This document shows, one piece after another, positions 42,108 through 50,785 of a DNA stretch of 64,000 nucleotides (positions are counted from its first letter, which is position 1; each line of letters opens with the position of its first letter). The notes under the pieces were generated by a model, which saw only the letters and a program-made list of their open reading frames with translations, made no database searches and was not told the DNA's origin. The stretch covers positions 211,577 through 275,576 of the forward strand of contig NZ_BCWV01000001.1 of the NCBI RefSeq assembly GCF_001894765.1. The letters are read 5' to 3'. Origin of the DNA: Rhodococcoides corynebacterioides NBRC 14404. GTDB taxonomy: Bacteria > Actinomycetota > Actinomycetes > Mycobacteriales > Mycobacteriaceae. The translations under genes and the position numbers were made by a program.

Positions 42108-42767
42108 TCAGTCGTCCTTCGCGGCCGCTTTGCTCGCCTCCGCGACGTCGTCCAGACGCTCGGCGTCCTCGCGCTTGGCCTCGGCCTCCTCCAGCTTGCG
42201 AGCGGCCTCGTCCAGTTCCTTCGTGCGAGGTGCCTTCTTCTCCTCCTCGCGGCGCTCGATCTCGTCGAGCTTCGCCTCCCGCTCGGCCTCGGCGGCCTCG
42301 ATGCGCCGGTCGGCGATCTCGTCGGCCCGCTCCTTGCGGTCCTCGAGACGGGCGGCGGCCTGCTTGCCGGCCTGCACCTTGGCGTCGATCTCGTGGTCGG
42401 CGGCCGCCTCGAGGTCGGCCTCGGCCTTCTTCCGTGCCTTCGCCGCGTCCGCGGTGGCGGCGTCGACCCGCTGCTGCGTCCGACGGGCCGCATCGGCCCG
42501 CTCCTTACGGGCGCGCGCCTCGAGCTCGGTCGCCTTGGCCAGCTCGGCGGCGGCGGTGCGCATCTTCTCCCCACGGCGGGCGAGGTCCGCATCGCCGAGC
42601 AGCGCGCCGACCGTGCCGTCGAGGCTGCCGACGACCTGCTCGTAGGTCGACCGCACCTGCCCCTGTCCGTCGAGCCGACTGACGACCGTCGCCTCGAGCA
42701 CCTGCAGCGGCAGGCGGGCGATGTTGTACTGCAGCCGCAACACGCGGCGCGGCAACGACATGCTCAC
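42108..42767 (-). CDS. alanine/glutamate-rich coiled-coil protein
   Basis: This 219-residue protein begins LPRRVLRLQYNIARLPLQVLE and is then almost wholly charged helix rich in Ala, Glu, Lys and Arg (residues 60-215), an evident coiled coil. The GTG at 42767 was chosen because it overlaps the upstream stop (GTGA) and GGAGA lies at a good distance; the ATG two codons on is too far. It is the last of a five-gene set. I recognise no enzyme motif; proteins like this are often mislabelled as translation factor IF-2. Confidence 0.75.
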   Translation of the reverse strand: MSMSLPRRVLRLQYNIARLPLQVLEATVVSRLDGQGQVRSTYEQVVGSLDGTVGALLGDADLARRGEKMRTAAAELAKATELEARARKERADAARRTQQRVDAATADAAKARKKAEADLEAAADHEIDAKVQAGKQAAARLEDRKERADEIADRRIEAAEAEREAKLDEIERREEEKKAPRTKELDEAARKLEEAEAKREDAERLDDVAEASKAAAKDD

Positions 42768-43336
42768 TGATCGTCTCCGTTCGTCTCGAGGTCGCGCTGT
42801 GCCTGCGCGGCGCGCTCGCGGGCCTCCGCGGCCTCGCGCTCGAGCGCATCGGCCTTGTTCAAGGACTCGTCGTAGTCCTCCCGCGCGGCCGAGATCTCGT
42901 CCGTCGCGGCGTTCTCTGCGGCACGGCGGGACGCGTCGGCCTCCTCCATCCGACGCTCGGACTGCGTCTCGGCCGCGATCCGCGCTTCCTTCGCGCACCG
43001 CATCGCGTCCGCCTCGGCCTCCTGGTGCTGCCGCAGCCGATCGTTCTGTGCCGCAGCCTCGTTGGCGTCCGTGCGGTCCTCGACGTCCTGGCGCGCCACG
43101 TCCGCCTCGGCCTCGGTGGAGGCGATGTCCTGCTCCGCCTCCTCGATCTCCAGCGACGCGGCCGTCTCGTCGGCCTCCGCCTCGCGGCGCTTCTCCGCCT
43201 CGGCCTGCTGCAGGCGACCACGGTCGGCCAGGTCGTCGTTGTCGACGATCGCGCCGGCGACCTCCTTCACCCGGCCGGCCACCTTGTCCACCAGATCGCG
43301 TCGTGCGCTGGATGCGGCGCCGTCGTCGTCACTCAT
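42764..43336 (-). CDS. CsbD-like domain plus coiled coil protein
   Basis: This 190-residue protein starts with a CsbD-like segment (RRDLVDKVAGRVKEVAGAIV, then DLADRGRLQQAEAEKRREAE), a motif of general-stress proteins. The rest is highly charged coiled coil. It is translationally coupled to the following coiled-coil gene, so the two proteins may associate. It is probably a stress-induced structural protein at the membrane; no enzymatic residues are visible. Confidence 0.8.
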   Translation of the reverse strand: MSDDDGAASSARRDLVDKVAGRVKEVAGAIVDNDDLADRGRLQQAEAEKRREAEADETAASLEIEEAEQDIASTEAEADVARQDVEDRTDANEAAAQNDRLRQHQEAEADAMRCAKEARIAAETQSERRMEEADASRRAAENAATDEISAAREDYDESLNKADALEREAAEARERAAQAQRDLETNGDDQ

Positions 43337-43360
43337 CGGTCGTGCCCCTTCTCTCGTCCG

Positions 43361-43633
43361 TCACTTCGGGTCGGTGTTCGCCAGTGCGCGAAAACCCTTG
43401 GCACCCGCCCGATCCACCCCGGCCTTGACCAGTCCGAAGACGAGCCCGTGCAGGGCGGCGGCGATCAGCACCTCCCGATTGGTCCGGGACAGGTCCTTCG
43501 GATCGGGCATCTCGGCGTCGTTCTCACCGACGCGCTTGTAGATCTGGTTGAACAGCTGCCCGGCGAGCACGCCGCCCAGAATGCTGGTGGCGAGGGACAG
43601 CGGCTTGTAGAAGGCCTTCGACGTCGCGCTCAT
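43361..43633 (-). CDS. DUF4235 membrane protein
   Basis: This 90-residue protein has two membrane helices (LSLATSILGGVLAGQLFNQIY and LIAAALHGLVFGLVKAGVD) joined by a short polar loop (PDPKDLSRTNRE). These features match DUF4235, found next to DUF3618 and holin-like genes in actinobacteria. The ATG overlaps the DUF3618 stop by four bases. The function is unknown; envelope-associated. Confidence 0.88.
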   Translation of the reverse strand: MSATSKAFYKPLSLATSILGGVLAGQLFNQIYKRVGENDAEMPDPKDLSRTNREVLIAAALHGLVFGLVKAGVDRAGAKGFRALANTDPK

Positions 43634-43938
43634 CCGAGGAACGTCCGCTCCCGACGCGTCCGTCGACGACGGATCACGAACACCAGCAGCAGGGCAGCGG
43701 CGACGCCCGCGAGCGAGATGCCGGCGGTCTGCGGGTTCTCCTTGACGGCGCTGACACCCTCACGGGCGAGCTCCTGGGCCTTCTCGGTCTGCTCGCGCGT
43801 GGCGGCGGACACCCGCGCGGGGACGTCGACCTTGGCGGCGAGGGCCTCGACGGTCTGTGCCAGTTCCTCGCGCTGCTGCTCGACCGGGGGCGGAGTGTCC
43901 TCGGGCAGAGCGTGTTTCGGTTCTCTGGACTCGGTCAC
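43630..43938 (-). CDS. DUF3618 membrane-anchored protein
   Basis: This 102-residue protein has an N-terminal amphipathic helix (QREELAQTVEALAAKVDVPA), a second helix with basic patches, and one membrane segment (AGISLAGVAAALLLVFVIRR) ending in a strongly basic tail. The DUF3618 signature ELAQTVEALAAKVDVPAR is clear. Overlaps at both ends show tight coupling with the DUF4235 and holin genes. Likely tethers a helical domain to the inner membrane. Confidence 0.85.
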   Translation of the reverse strand: MTESREPKHALPEDTPPPVEQQREELAQTVEALAAKVDVPARVSAATREQTEKAQELAREGVSAVKENPQTAGISLAGVAAALLLVFVIRRRRTRRERTFLG

Positions 43939-44372
43939 GAGTGCTGTCCCTTCCGGGCTGCGTTCACGGTGTCGACGTCACGCTGCACACTGGCCACCGT
44001 GGCGGCGGGTGCGGGCGGAACGGCGTTCTTGGCCTTCGACGCCCCCACGGCGGCGAGGATCCCGCCGAGGACGAGGAGCACGGCGGCGACGATCAACGCC
44101 GCCAGCCACGGATCGAGCGCGGTCGCGAGGCCGAGCACGGCCGTCGCGACGAGGGTCGCGGTGCCCAGGAAGAGCAGGAGGGCACCGACACCGGAGATGC
44201 CGATACCGACGCCGAGCTTGGTGCCCTTGGACTTCACCTCGTCGAGGGCGTTGCCGACCTCGGTCCGGACGAGAGTGCTGACCTGCGTGGTGAGTCGCTC
44301 GACCAGCTGGACCGTGGAGAGGTCAGCGGGGGAGCGCTCGGGGTGTGATCGATCATCGGGCGCTGGTTGCAT
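43935..44372 (-). CDS. phage-holin-superfamily (Phage_holin_3_6/DUF1469) membrane protein
   Basis: This 145-residue protein has an amphipathic leader (STVQLVERLTTQVSTLVRTEVGNALDEVK) and two membrane helices around residues 50-75 and 85-110, the layout of the ACT-type holin superfamily VI. It is not phage-derived here: it heads the cluster with DUF3618 and DUF4235, a common chromosomal arrangement. Ends with a short polar tail. An envelope structural role is likely. Confidence 0.85.
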   Translation of the reverse strand: MQPAPDDRSHPERSPADLSTVQLVERLTTQVSTLVRTEVGNALDEVKSKGTKLGVGIGISGVGALLLFLGTATLVATAVLGLATALDPWLAALIVAAVLLVLGGILAAVGASKAKNAVPPAPAATVASVQRDVDTVNAARKGQHS

Positions 44373-44456
44373 CTGCCCGAGGTACCCGTGACCCGGGTGG
44401 GTGAAACGGACGAACGGCCGTGCGGACCGCGGCGTCGCTGGAGCAGAATCGGGTCC

Positions 44457-45137
44457 ATGTGTGGTCGCTACGCCAGTACCCGGTCCGACGACGACCTGTC
44501 GTCGCTGTTCGACGCCGTCGTCCGGCTCGGCGATCCGCCCGAGCCGTCGTACAACGTGGCGCCGACCGATCCGGTCCGCATCGTCCTCGACCGCGACGAC
44601 GACCGTCAGCTCCGGACCGTCCGGTGGGGACTGGTGCCGTCCTGGGCCAAGGACAAGAAGATCGCGAGCCGATTGATCAACGCGCGGTCCGAGACCGTGA
44701 CCGAGAAGCCCGCGTTCCGGAAGGCGGCCGCGAAGCGGCGGTGCCTGATCCCGGCCGACGGCTACTACGAGTGGGAGAAGCGCGAGGGTGCGAAGGTCCC
44801 GCACTTCCTGCACACCGACGGCGTGCTGGCCATGGCCGGACTCTACGAGCTCTGGCCGGACCCGGCCCGCGACGACGACGACCCCGACAAGTGGTTCTGG
44901 TCCACCACCGTCCTGACCACCACGGCCACCGACACCCTCGGCCACATCCACGACCGGTCGCCCGTGGTGGTGCCCGACGACCTGTGGTCGGCCTGGCTCG
45001 ACCCCGGCCTCACCGACCTCGCCGGGGTGTCCGACCTGCTGGAATCGATACCCGAGCCGCACCTGACGCCCCGCGAGGTGTCGACCGCCGTCAACAGTGT
45101 CCGCAACAACGGCCCGGAGCTGGTGGCGCCGGTGTGA
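44457..45137 (+). CDS. SRAP-domain protein (YedK/HMCES type)
   Basis: This 226-residue protein begins MCGRY, so Cys2 becomes the N-terminal nucleophile after Met removal. Other family residues are SYNVAPTDPV, LVPSWAKD, RLINARSETV, and PADGYYEWEK. SRAP proteins form a thiazolidine crosslink with abasic sites in single-stranded DNA and protect them. The ATG at 44457 is required by the Cys2 chemistry, although the frame is open further upstream. The next gene overlaps it by four bases. Confidence 0.93.
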   Translation: MCGRYASTRSDDDLSSLFDAVVRLGDPPEPSYNVAPTDPVRIVLDRDDDRQLRTVRWGLVPSWAKDKKIASRLINARSETVTEKPAFRKAAAKRRCLIPADGYYEWEKREGAKVPHFLHTDGVLAMAGLYELWPDPARDDDDPDKWFWSTTVLTTTATDTLGHIHDRSPVVVPDDLWSAWLDPGLTDLAGVSDLLESIPEPHLTPREVSTAVNSVRNNGPELVAPV

Positions 45138-45547
45138 ACGCCGGCGAGGCACTCCTCGTGACGGGGATGCTGCATCTCGGCTTCCAGGTCACCGTCACGG
45201 GCGTCGTGTATCCGGCGCTGTCGGAGGTCGGCGACGACGACTGGGCACGGGCGCACGACGCGCATTCCCGCCGCATCACTCGACTGGTCGCGCCCGTCTA
45301 TCTGCTGCTCGCGGGCGCGTGTCTGTGGGTGCTCGTCGCCGGACCGTACGACGCGCTGTTGCTCGCGGCGGTGAGCGGCGCCGCCCTCTCCGGGGTCACG
45401 ACGATGGCCGTCGCCGCACCCACGCACGGTCGGTTGGGGCGCGGGCGGACGTCGTCGGCGGTCCGTCGGTTGCTCGTCGCCGACGCGGTGCGGCTGGTCG
45501 GGGCCCTCGTGTGCGCGGGGTGCTCGCTGCTGTGGTTCGTGGGCTGA
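45134..45547 (+). CDS. small four-helix membrane protein
   Basis: This 137-residue protein has about four hydrophobic helices (LLVTGMLHLGFQVTVTGVVYP, LVAPVYLLLAGACLWVLVAG, LLLAAVSGAALSGVTTMAVA, and LVADAVRLVGALVCAGCSLL). The GTG start overlaps the SRAP stop (GTGA), so it is translationally coupled. I do not recognise the family with certainty. Nothing indicates a substrate. Confidence 0.72.
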   Translation: MNAGEALLVTGMLHLGFQVTVTGVVYPALSEVGDDDWARAHDAHSRRITRLVAPVYLLLAGACLWVLVAGPYDALLLAAVSGAALSGVTTMAVAAPTHGRLGRGRTSSAVRRLLVADAVRLVGALVCAGCSLLWFVG

Positions 45548-45576
45548 ACCGCGGCGGTGGTGGGCATACTCGGGAC

Positions 45577-46044
45577 GTGACCTCGTTCGAGCATTCCGAT
45601 TCCGTCGTCGTCGAGACGACACCCGACGCGCTGTACGCCCTGGTCTCCGACGTCACCCGCACCGGGGAGTGGAGCCCGATCTGTCAGGCCTGCTGGTGGA
45701 ACGACGACGCCGAGGCCGGCCGTGTCGGAGCGACGTTCACCGGCCGCAACGTCACCCCCGACCGCACCTGGGAGACCGTGTCCACCGTGACGGCGGCCGA
45801 GCCAGGGCGCGAGTTCGGCTGGGTGGTGGCCGGGAAGGTCGTGCGCTGGGCGTACACCCTGGAACCGGTGGGAGACGGGTCGACCCGGCTGACGGAGTCG
45901 TGGCACTTCACGCCCGAGGGCATCGAGTTCTTCCACGACAAGTACGGCGACGACGCCGAGCGGGAGATCGCGGCCCGCCGCGACGCCGCCCTCGACGGCA
46001 TCCCGCGCACCCTCGCCGCGATCAAGCGCATCGCCGAATCCTGA
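45577..46044 (+). CDS. SRPBCC (START/polyketide cyclase-like) family protein
   Basis: This 155-residue protein has the SRPBCC start SDSVVVETTPDALYALVSDVTRTGEWSP, the W-rich strand WWNDDAEAGRVGATFTGRN, a central sheet, and a long C-terminal helix (AAIKRIAES). Such domains bind a hydrophobic ligand in a deep cavity. The GTG start is 29 bases after the preceding stop. The ligand is unknown; no link to the neighbours is evident. Confidence 0.85.
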   Translation: MTSFEHSDSVVVETTPDALYALVSDVTRTGEWSPICQACWWNDDAEAGRVGATFTGRNVTPDRTWETVSTVTAAEPGREFGWVVAGKVVRWAYTLEPVGDGSTRLTESWHFTPEGIEFFHDKYGDDAEREIAARRDAALDGIPRTLAAIKRIAES

Positions 46045-46057
46045 GCGTCTCGCGGCG

Positions 46058-47236
46058 ATGACGGAGGATCGGCACGCGGTGGTGGTGGGGGCCGGCATCG
46101 TCGGATTGGCGACGGGCCGGGCGCTGGCGGTGCGCGGGTGGCGAGTCACGGTGCTGGAGAAGGAAAGCCGGGCCGCGGACCATCAGACGGGCAACAACTC
46201 CGGGGTGATCCACTCCGGTCTGTACTACGCACCGGGTAGTCGGAAGGCCACGCTCGCGGTCCAGGGGGCGGCGTCGATGCGCGACTTCGCCCGCGAGCGA
46301 GGCCTGCCGGTCGAGGTGTGCGGGAAGTTGGTGGTGGCCACCGACTCCGGTCAGCTGCCGGCCCTGCACGCACTCGCCGACCGCGGCGCCGTCAACGGTG
46401 TGCCCTGCCGGCTGATCACCCCGGCCGAGGCGCGGGAGTACGAGCCGCACGTCCGCGCGGTCGGTGCGCTCCGGGTGGAGACCACCGGCATCGTCGACTA
46501 CCGCGCGGTGTGCGAGGCGTTGCGGACGGACATCGTCGCCGCCGAAGGCGAGGTGAAGTTCGGGGCGGAGGTGGTCGCGGTCGAGGGGCGGGCCACGGTG
46601 ACCACGCGATCCGGGGTGGTGGTGCGTGGGGACATTCTGGTCAATTGCGCCGGGCTGCACAGTGATCGAATAGCTCGACTCGCCGGCGCCCGGCCCGCGG
46701 TGCGCATCCTGCCGTTCCGTGGTGAGTACTTCGAGCTGGCGCCGCAGTATCGGCCGCTGGTGCGGGGGCTGATCTACCCGGTGCCCGACCCGTCCCTGCC
46801 GTTCCTCGGGGTTCACCTCACCCGCATGATCGACGGGAGCGTCCACGCCGGCCCCAACGCCGTGCTCGCCCTCGCACGGGAGGGGTACCGGTGGCGAGAC
46901 GTGGTCCCACGCGATCTCGTGGACGCCGCCGCCTGGCCCGGGCTCTGGCGGCTGGGCCGGCGGTACTGGCGAACGGGCGTCGCCGAGGTGGCCCGGTCGG
47001 TGTCGCAACGGCGATTCCTCGCGAGCCTGCGCGAGCTCGTGCCCGACCTGCCCGACGACAGCCTCGTCCCCGCCCACGCGGGTGTGCGTGCGCAGGCCGT
47101 TCACCGATCCGGCGCGATGGTCGACGACTTCTACTACGAACGGCGCCCGGGCCAGGTCCACGTGCTGAACGCCCCGTCCCCCGCCGCCACCGCCGCCCTG
47201 GGTATTGCGGAGGAGATCGTCGCGCAGGTGGGGTGA
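46058..47236 (+). CDS. lhgO: L-2-hydroxyglutarate oxidase
   Basis: This 392-residue DAO-family flavoprotein has the FAD motif AVVVGAGIVGLATGRALA, NNSGVIHSGLYYAPGS (characteristic of LhgO), KLVVATDSGQLP, and ILPFRGEYFELAPQYRPLV. It oxidises L-2-hydroxyglutarate to 2-oxoglutarate, passing electrons to the membrane quinone pool. The start ATG is 13 bases after the SRPBCC stop, so co-transcription is likely. The mature length is normal for the family. Confidence 0.9.
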   Translation: MTEDRHAVVVGAGIVGLATGRALAVRGWRVTVLEKESRAADHQTGNNSGVIHSGLYYAPGSRKATLAVQGAASMRDFARERGLPVEVCGKLVVATDSGQLPALHALADRGAVNGVPCRLITPAEAREYEPHVRAVGALRVETTGIVDYRAVCEALRTDIVAAEGEVKFGAEVVAVEGRATVTTRSGVVVRGDILVNCAGLHSDRIARLAGARPAVRILPFRGEYFELAPQYRPLVRGLIYPVPDPSLPFLGVHLTRMIDGSVHAGPNAVLALAREGYRWRDVVPRDLVDAAAWPGLWRLGRRYWRTGVAEVARSVSQRRFLASLRELVPDLPDDSLVPAHAGVRAQAVHRSGAMVDDFYYERRPGQVHVLNAPSPAATAALGIAEEIVAQVG

Positions 47237-47431
47237 TGCCTGAGTGTCCACAAGTCGGTCGGATCGCCGGGATCCCGTTGGTTGGGGGGAGTTGTGTGCG
47301 CTGGGGCAGGCCCTGGCGGCGACCAACCCGTGCCTGACGGGTGCGGCAGGCCCTGAGCGGTCACCAGCCCCGTGTCGGACGGGGGCGGCGTGCCTGAGTG
47401 TCCACAAGTCGGTCGGATTGCCGGGATCCCG
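47237..47431. repeat. 41-bp direct repeat pair downstream of lhgO
   Basis: The 41-base unit starting TGCCTGAGTGTCCACAAGTC occurs at 47237-47277 and 47391-47431 with one mismatch. The copies are 154 bases apart in a gap without genes. The first begins right after the lhgO stop codon. The intervening sequence has further partial repeats of GCGGCAGGCCCTG type (47312, 47344). The function is unknown. Confidence 0.8.
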
Positions 47432-47473
47432 CCGGTTCGGTCGACTCGAGTGCAGGGGGCATGCTCCGAACGC

Positions 47474-47508
47474 CGAACACCCCCTGCCCGACGGACAGGG
47501 GGTGTTCG
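47474..47508. terminator. bidirectional terminator-like hairpin between lhgO and the Fe-S oxidoreductase gene
   Basis: CGAACACCCCCTG (47474-47486) pairs perfectly with CAGGGGGTGTTCG (47496-47508) around a nine-base loop. The stem separates two convergent genes and ends 11 bases from the stop of the minus-strand gene. There is no long T run, as is common in high-GC actinobacteria. Confidence 0.75.
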
Positions 47509-47518
47509 GTGAGTGGGG

Positions 47519-50500
47519 TCAGGACTTGCGGCCCGGAGCCTTCGCGCCGGACTTGAAGCCCAGCCCGCCGGCCTTCGGCTGCGGGGGAGCGGGGCGCTCC
47601 GTGCTCCCCGAACCTGCGCCGTCGGATTCAGCAGCGCCGTTCGACTCTGCGCTCGACTCCGCTGCGCCGTTGGACTCCGCTGCGCCGGTGGACTCGGCAC
47701 CCGCGGACGGGGCAGCCGGCTCCGGCTCGGCGGCCGGCTCGGGCTTCGGTGCGGCGGACGCTCCGGGAGCCTTCGCGCCGGGCTTCTTGTAGCCCGACTT
47801 CACCGCAAGTCCCTTGGCCTTGACCGTGGGCTTGACCTCGGCGGGTGCCTCGGTCGCGGGTGCCTCAGTGGCGGATGCCTCCGACGCAGCCGGTGCCTCC
47901 GGAGCCTCGGCGGCCGGCGTCTTTGCCGGTGCCGGAGCGGACGCTGCCGAACCCGGAGCCTTGGCGCCCGGCTTCTTGAACCCGGACTTCACCGCGAGCC
48001 CCTTGGCCTTGACGGTCGGCTTGACCTCGGTAGCGCTGGAAGCGGTGTCGCCGGACTCCTGCGCAGCCCCGGACTCGGCCGGAGCCGGTGCAGCGGACTC
48101 GGTGGGAGCCGCCGACTCGGCCGACTTGCCCGGTGCCTTGGCACCCGGCGGACGACCCTTGACCTGCAGACCCTTCGCGCCCGGAGCCTTGGCCTTACCG
48201 GCCATGCCCAGCCCCTTGGGCTTGGCAGCCGGGGCTGCGGACGCGTCGGTGGCGTCGTCACCGTCGGCGTTGGGCGATTCGGCAGGCTTGGCCGAACCGG
48301 GAGCCTTCGCGCCCGGAGCCTTCGCGCCGGGTGCCTTGGCCAGGCCCTTCATCTTCAGGCCCTTGCCCGAGGCGGTGGCGGGCGGTGCCGAGCCCTCCGC
48401 GGCGGCCTCGACCTCGGATACACGGCCCTTCTCCTCGGCCGCGGCCTTGTCCTCGGTGGCGACGGCGTCGGCCTTGGGGGTGTCCACCGGCTCCTCGGCA
48501 GGAACGACCTTCGGCTTCGCGCGCGGGATCACCTTGACGTTCTCCCCGAGCTGCTGCGGCTCGAGGCGGGTGATGGAGCTCAGCAGCATCTGCGAGACGT
48601 CGATGACCTCGACGTTCTCGTTGTTGCCGCCCTCCTGACGAGCGGTGACGCCGTCGTTGAGCATGACGCGGCAGAACGGGCAGCCCGTGGCGATCTTCGA
48701 CGGCGCGGAGCCGTTCGAGCCGAGGGTGTCCAGCGCCTCGTCGACACGGTCGATGTTGATGCGCTTGCCGATCTTCTCTTCCATCCACATGCGGGCACCG
48801 CCGGCACCACAGCACATGGAGCGCTCGCCGTGACGCGGCATCTCCTTGAGCGTGGAGCCGGACGCCGCCATGAGCTCGCGCGGCGCGTCGTACACCTTGT
48901 TGTGGCGGCCGAGGAAGCACGGATCGTGGTAGGTCACGTCCTCCTCGACGGTGGCGACCGGGATCAGCTTCTTGGCCCGGACCAGGCGGTTGAGCAGCTG
49001 GGTGTGGTGGACCACCTCGTATTTGCCGCCCACCTGCGGGTACTCGTTACCGAGCGCGTTGAAGCAGTGCGCGCAGGTGACGACGATCTTGCGGCGCGAC
49101 TCCTCGACACCCTCGAAGACGGAATTCAGGGTTTCGATGTTCTGCATCGCGAGCTGCTGGAACAGGAACTCGTTGCCGGCACGACGGGCGGAGTCACCGG
49201 TGCAGGTCTCCTCCGCACCGAGCACCATGAACTTCACCCCGGCGGTCGCGAGGAGCTCGGCGACGGCCTTGGTGGTCTTCTTGGCGCGGTCCTCGTAGGC
49301 GCCGGCGCAGCCGACCCAGAAGAGGTACTCGTAGTCCTCGAAGGTCTCGGCGTCCTGACCGAAGACGGGGACGTCGAACTCGAGCTCCGAGATCCAGTTG
49401 GTGCGGGCGGAGGCGTTCTGGCCCCAGGGGTTGCCCTTGTTCTCGAGGTTCTTGAACAGGCCGGCCAGCTCCTGCGGGAACTCCGACTCGATGAGCACCT
49501 GGTAGCGACGCATGTCGAGGATGTGGTCGACGTGCTCGATGTCGACGGGGCACTGCTCCACGCACGCACCGCAGTTGGTGCAGCTCCACAGCACCTCGGG
49601 GTCGATGATGCCGCCGAGCCCGCCGTCGTCGAGGGTGGTCTCGCCGACCAGGGGACGCTCTGCCTCGTCCCGGGCGGACTGCGGGATCTTGTTCAGCTTG
49701 GCCTCGTCCGGCTTGCCGTCGGCGTCGACCAGGCCGACCTCGTCGCCGCCCATGTCCTTGCGGCCTCCGGCCAGCAGGTAGGGGGCCTTGGCGTTGCCGT
49801 GATCGCGCAGCGACGTGATGAGCAGCTTCGGCGAGAGCGGCTTGCCGGTGTTCCACGCGGGGCACTGCGACTGGCAGCGACCGCACTCGGTGCAGGTGGT
49901 GAAGTCGAGCCAGCCCTTCCAGGAGAAGTCCTCGATCTTGCCCGCACCGAACGCGTCGACGTCGGGGTCGGCGTCCTCCATCTCGAGGACCTTGCCGCCG
50001 GACATCATGGGCTTGGCGGCACCGAGCGCGACGCCGCCGTCGTCCTCACGCTTGAAGTAGATGTTGAAGAAGGCGCTGAAGCGGTGCCAGGCGACGCCCC
50101 AGGTGATGTTGCGGCCCACGATGAGCAGCCACACCATGCCGGACATCAGCTTGACGAAGGCGAAGACGGACACCAGGTTCGGGCTCGCGGGCAGCAGCTC
50201 GGCGAGACGCATGGTGAAGAAGTCGGTCCACGGGTTCGAGTGGCCGTAGGTGGCGATCTTGCCGGCCTTCACGAAGATCATGCCGAGGCCCTCGATGAGG
50301 ACGACCGCCTCCACGAAGTACGCCGCACGGAAGTTCGATCCGGAGAACCGGGACAACCGCTCGGGGGAGCGCGGGTGGTTGCGCTGGCGGATGATGATCA
50401 GGGTGGTGATGCCGATGACGGTGCCCAGGCCCAGCAGCTCGTCGATCAGGTGGTAGACGGCGGTGTCACCGATCAGCGGCCAGTGGAACTCCGGGTTGAA

Positions 50501-50785
50501 CGTCTGCCCGTAGGCCTCGAACCAGACGATCGCGCCGAGCATGAAGCCGATCATCACCAGCCAGTGCGCCCAGCCGACGGAGCGGAACTTGTTCATCCGC
50601 GTGTGCGCGGCGAACTCCACCACCATCTGCTTGAAGCGGGGGACGAACGGACGCAGGCGCGTCCGGTCCGGCTGGCCCAGCGCGATCGAGCGCACCATCA
50701 GGATGGCGCCGCGGAAGAAGTACGCCCAACACACGATGCTGAGCAGCGCACCCACGGTGCCCAGCGTGATCGTCAACGCGTTCAT
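47519..50785 (-). CDS. heterodisulfide-reductase-like Fe-S oxidoreductase (Rv0338c type) with long Lys/Ala/Pro/Gly tail
   Basis: This 1088-residue protein starts with about five NarI-like membrane helices (residues 1-235), then two 4Fe-4S motifs (CTECGRCQSQCP and CTNCGACVEQCP), and two CCG-type domains (TCAHCFNALGNEY, HDPCFLGRHN, SMCCGAGGARM). It should move electrons between a membrane donor and a soluble acceptor. From about residue 750 the last 335 residues are low complexity, with repeated PGAKAPG and two copies of VKPTVKAKGLAVKSG. The ATG has AAAGGCGG six bases upstream. Its mycobacterial homologue, about 880 residues as I recall, lies next to the iniR/iniBAC region, as it does here. Confidence 0.9.
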   Translation of the reverse strand: MNALTITLGTVGALLSIVCWAYFFRGAILMVRSIALGQPDRTRLRPFVPRFKQMVVEFAAHTRMNKFRSVGWAHWLVMIGFMLGAIVWFEAYGQTFNPEFHWPLIGDTAVYHLIDELLGLGTVIGITTLIIIRQRNHPRSPERLSRFSGSNFRAAYFVEAVVLIEGLGMIFVKAGKIATYGHSNPWTDFFTMRLAELLPASPNLVSVFAFVKLMSGMVWLLIVGRNITWGVAWHRFSAFFNIYFKREDDGGVALGAAKPMMSGGKVLEMEDADPDVDAFGAGKIEDFSWKGWLDFTTCTECGRCQSQCPAWNTGKPLSPKLLITSLRDHGNAKAPYLLAGGRKDMGGDEVGLVDADGKPDEAKLNKIPQSARDEAERPLVGETTLDDGGLGGIIDPEVLWSCTNCGACVEQCPVDIEHVDHILDMRRYQVLIESEFPQELAGLFKNLENKGNPWGQNASARTNWISELEFDVPVFGQDAETFEDYEYLFWVGCAGAYEDRAKKTTKAVAELLATAGVKFMVLGAEETCTGDSARRAGNEFLFQQLAMQNIETLNSVFEGVEESRRKIVVTCAHCFNALGNEYPQVGGKYEVVHHTQLLNRLVRAKKLIPVATVEEDVTYHDPCFLGRHNKVYDAPRELMAASGSTLKEMPRHGERSMCCGAGGARMWMEEKIGKRINIDRVDEALDTLGSNGSAPSKIATGCPFCRVMLNDGVTARQEGGNNENVEVIDVSQMLLSSITRLEPQQLGENVKVIPRAKPKVVPAEEPVDTPKADAVATEDKAAAEEKGRVSEVEAAAEGSAPPATASGKGLKMKGLAKAPGAKAPGAKAPGSAKPAESPNADGDDATDASAAPAAKPKGLGMAGKAKAPGAKGLQVKGRPPGAKAPGKSAESAAPTESAAPAPAESGAAQESGDTASSATEVKPTVKAKGLAVKSGFKKPGAKAPGSAASAPAPAKTPAAEAPEAPAASEASATEAPATEAPAEVKPTVKAKGLAVKSGYKKPGAKAPGASAAPKPEPAAEPEPAAPSAGAESTGAAESNGAAESSAESNGAAESDGAGSGSTERPAPPQPKAGGLGFKSGAKAPGRKS

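Noticed and set aside
38195..42682. A plus-strand open frame of about 1,495 codons opposite yibE, add and the aminotransferase
   Set aside because: It is an antisense shadow of well-identified genes, and no ribosome site or domain supports it.
43935..44372. Holin-like gene as evidence of a prophage
   Set aside because: No other phage gene is present, and this family commonly occurs with DUF3618 and DUF4235 in actinobacterial chromosomes.
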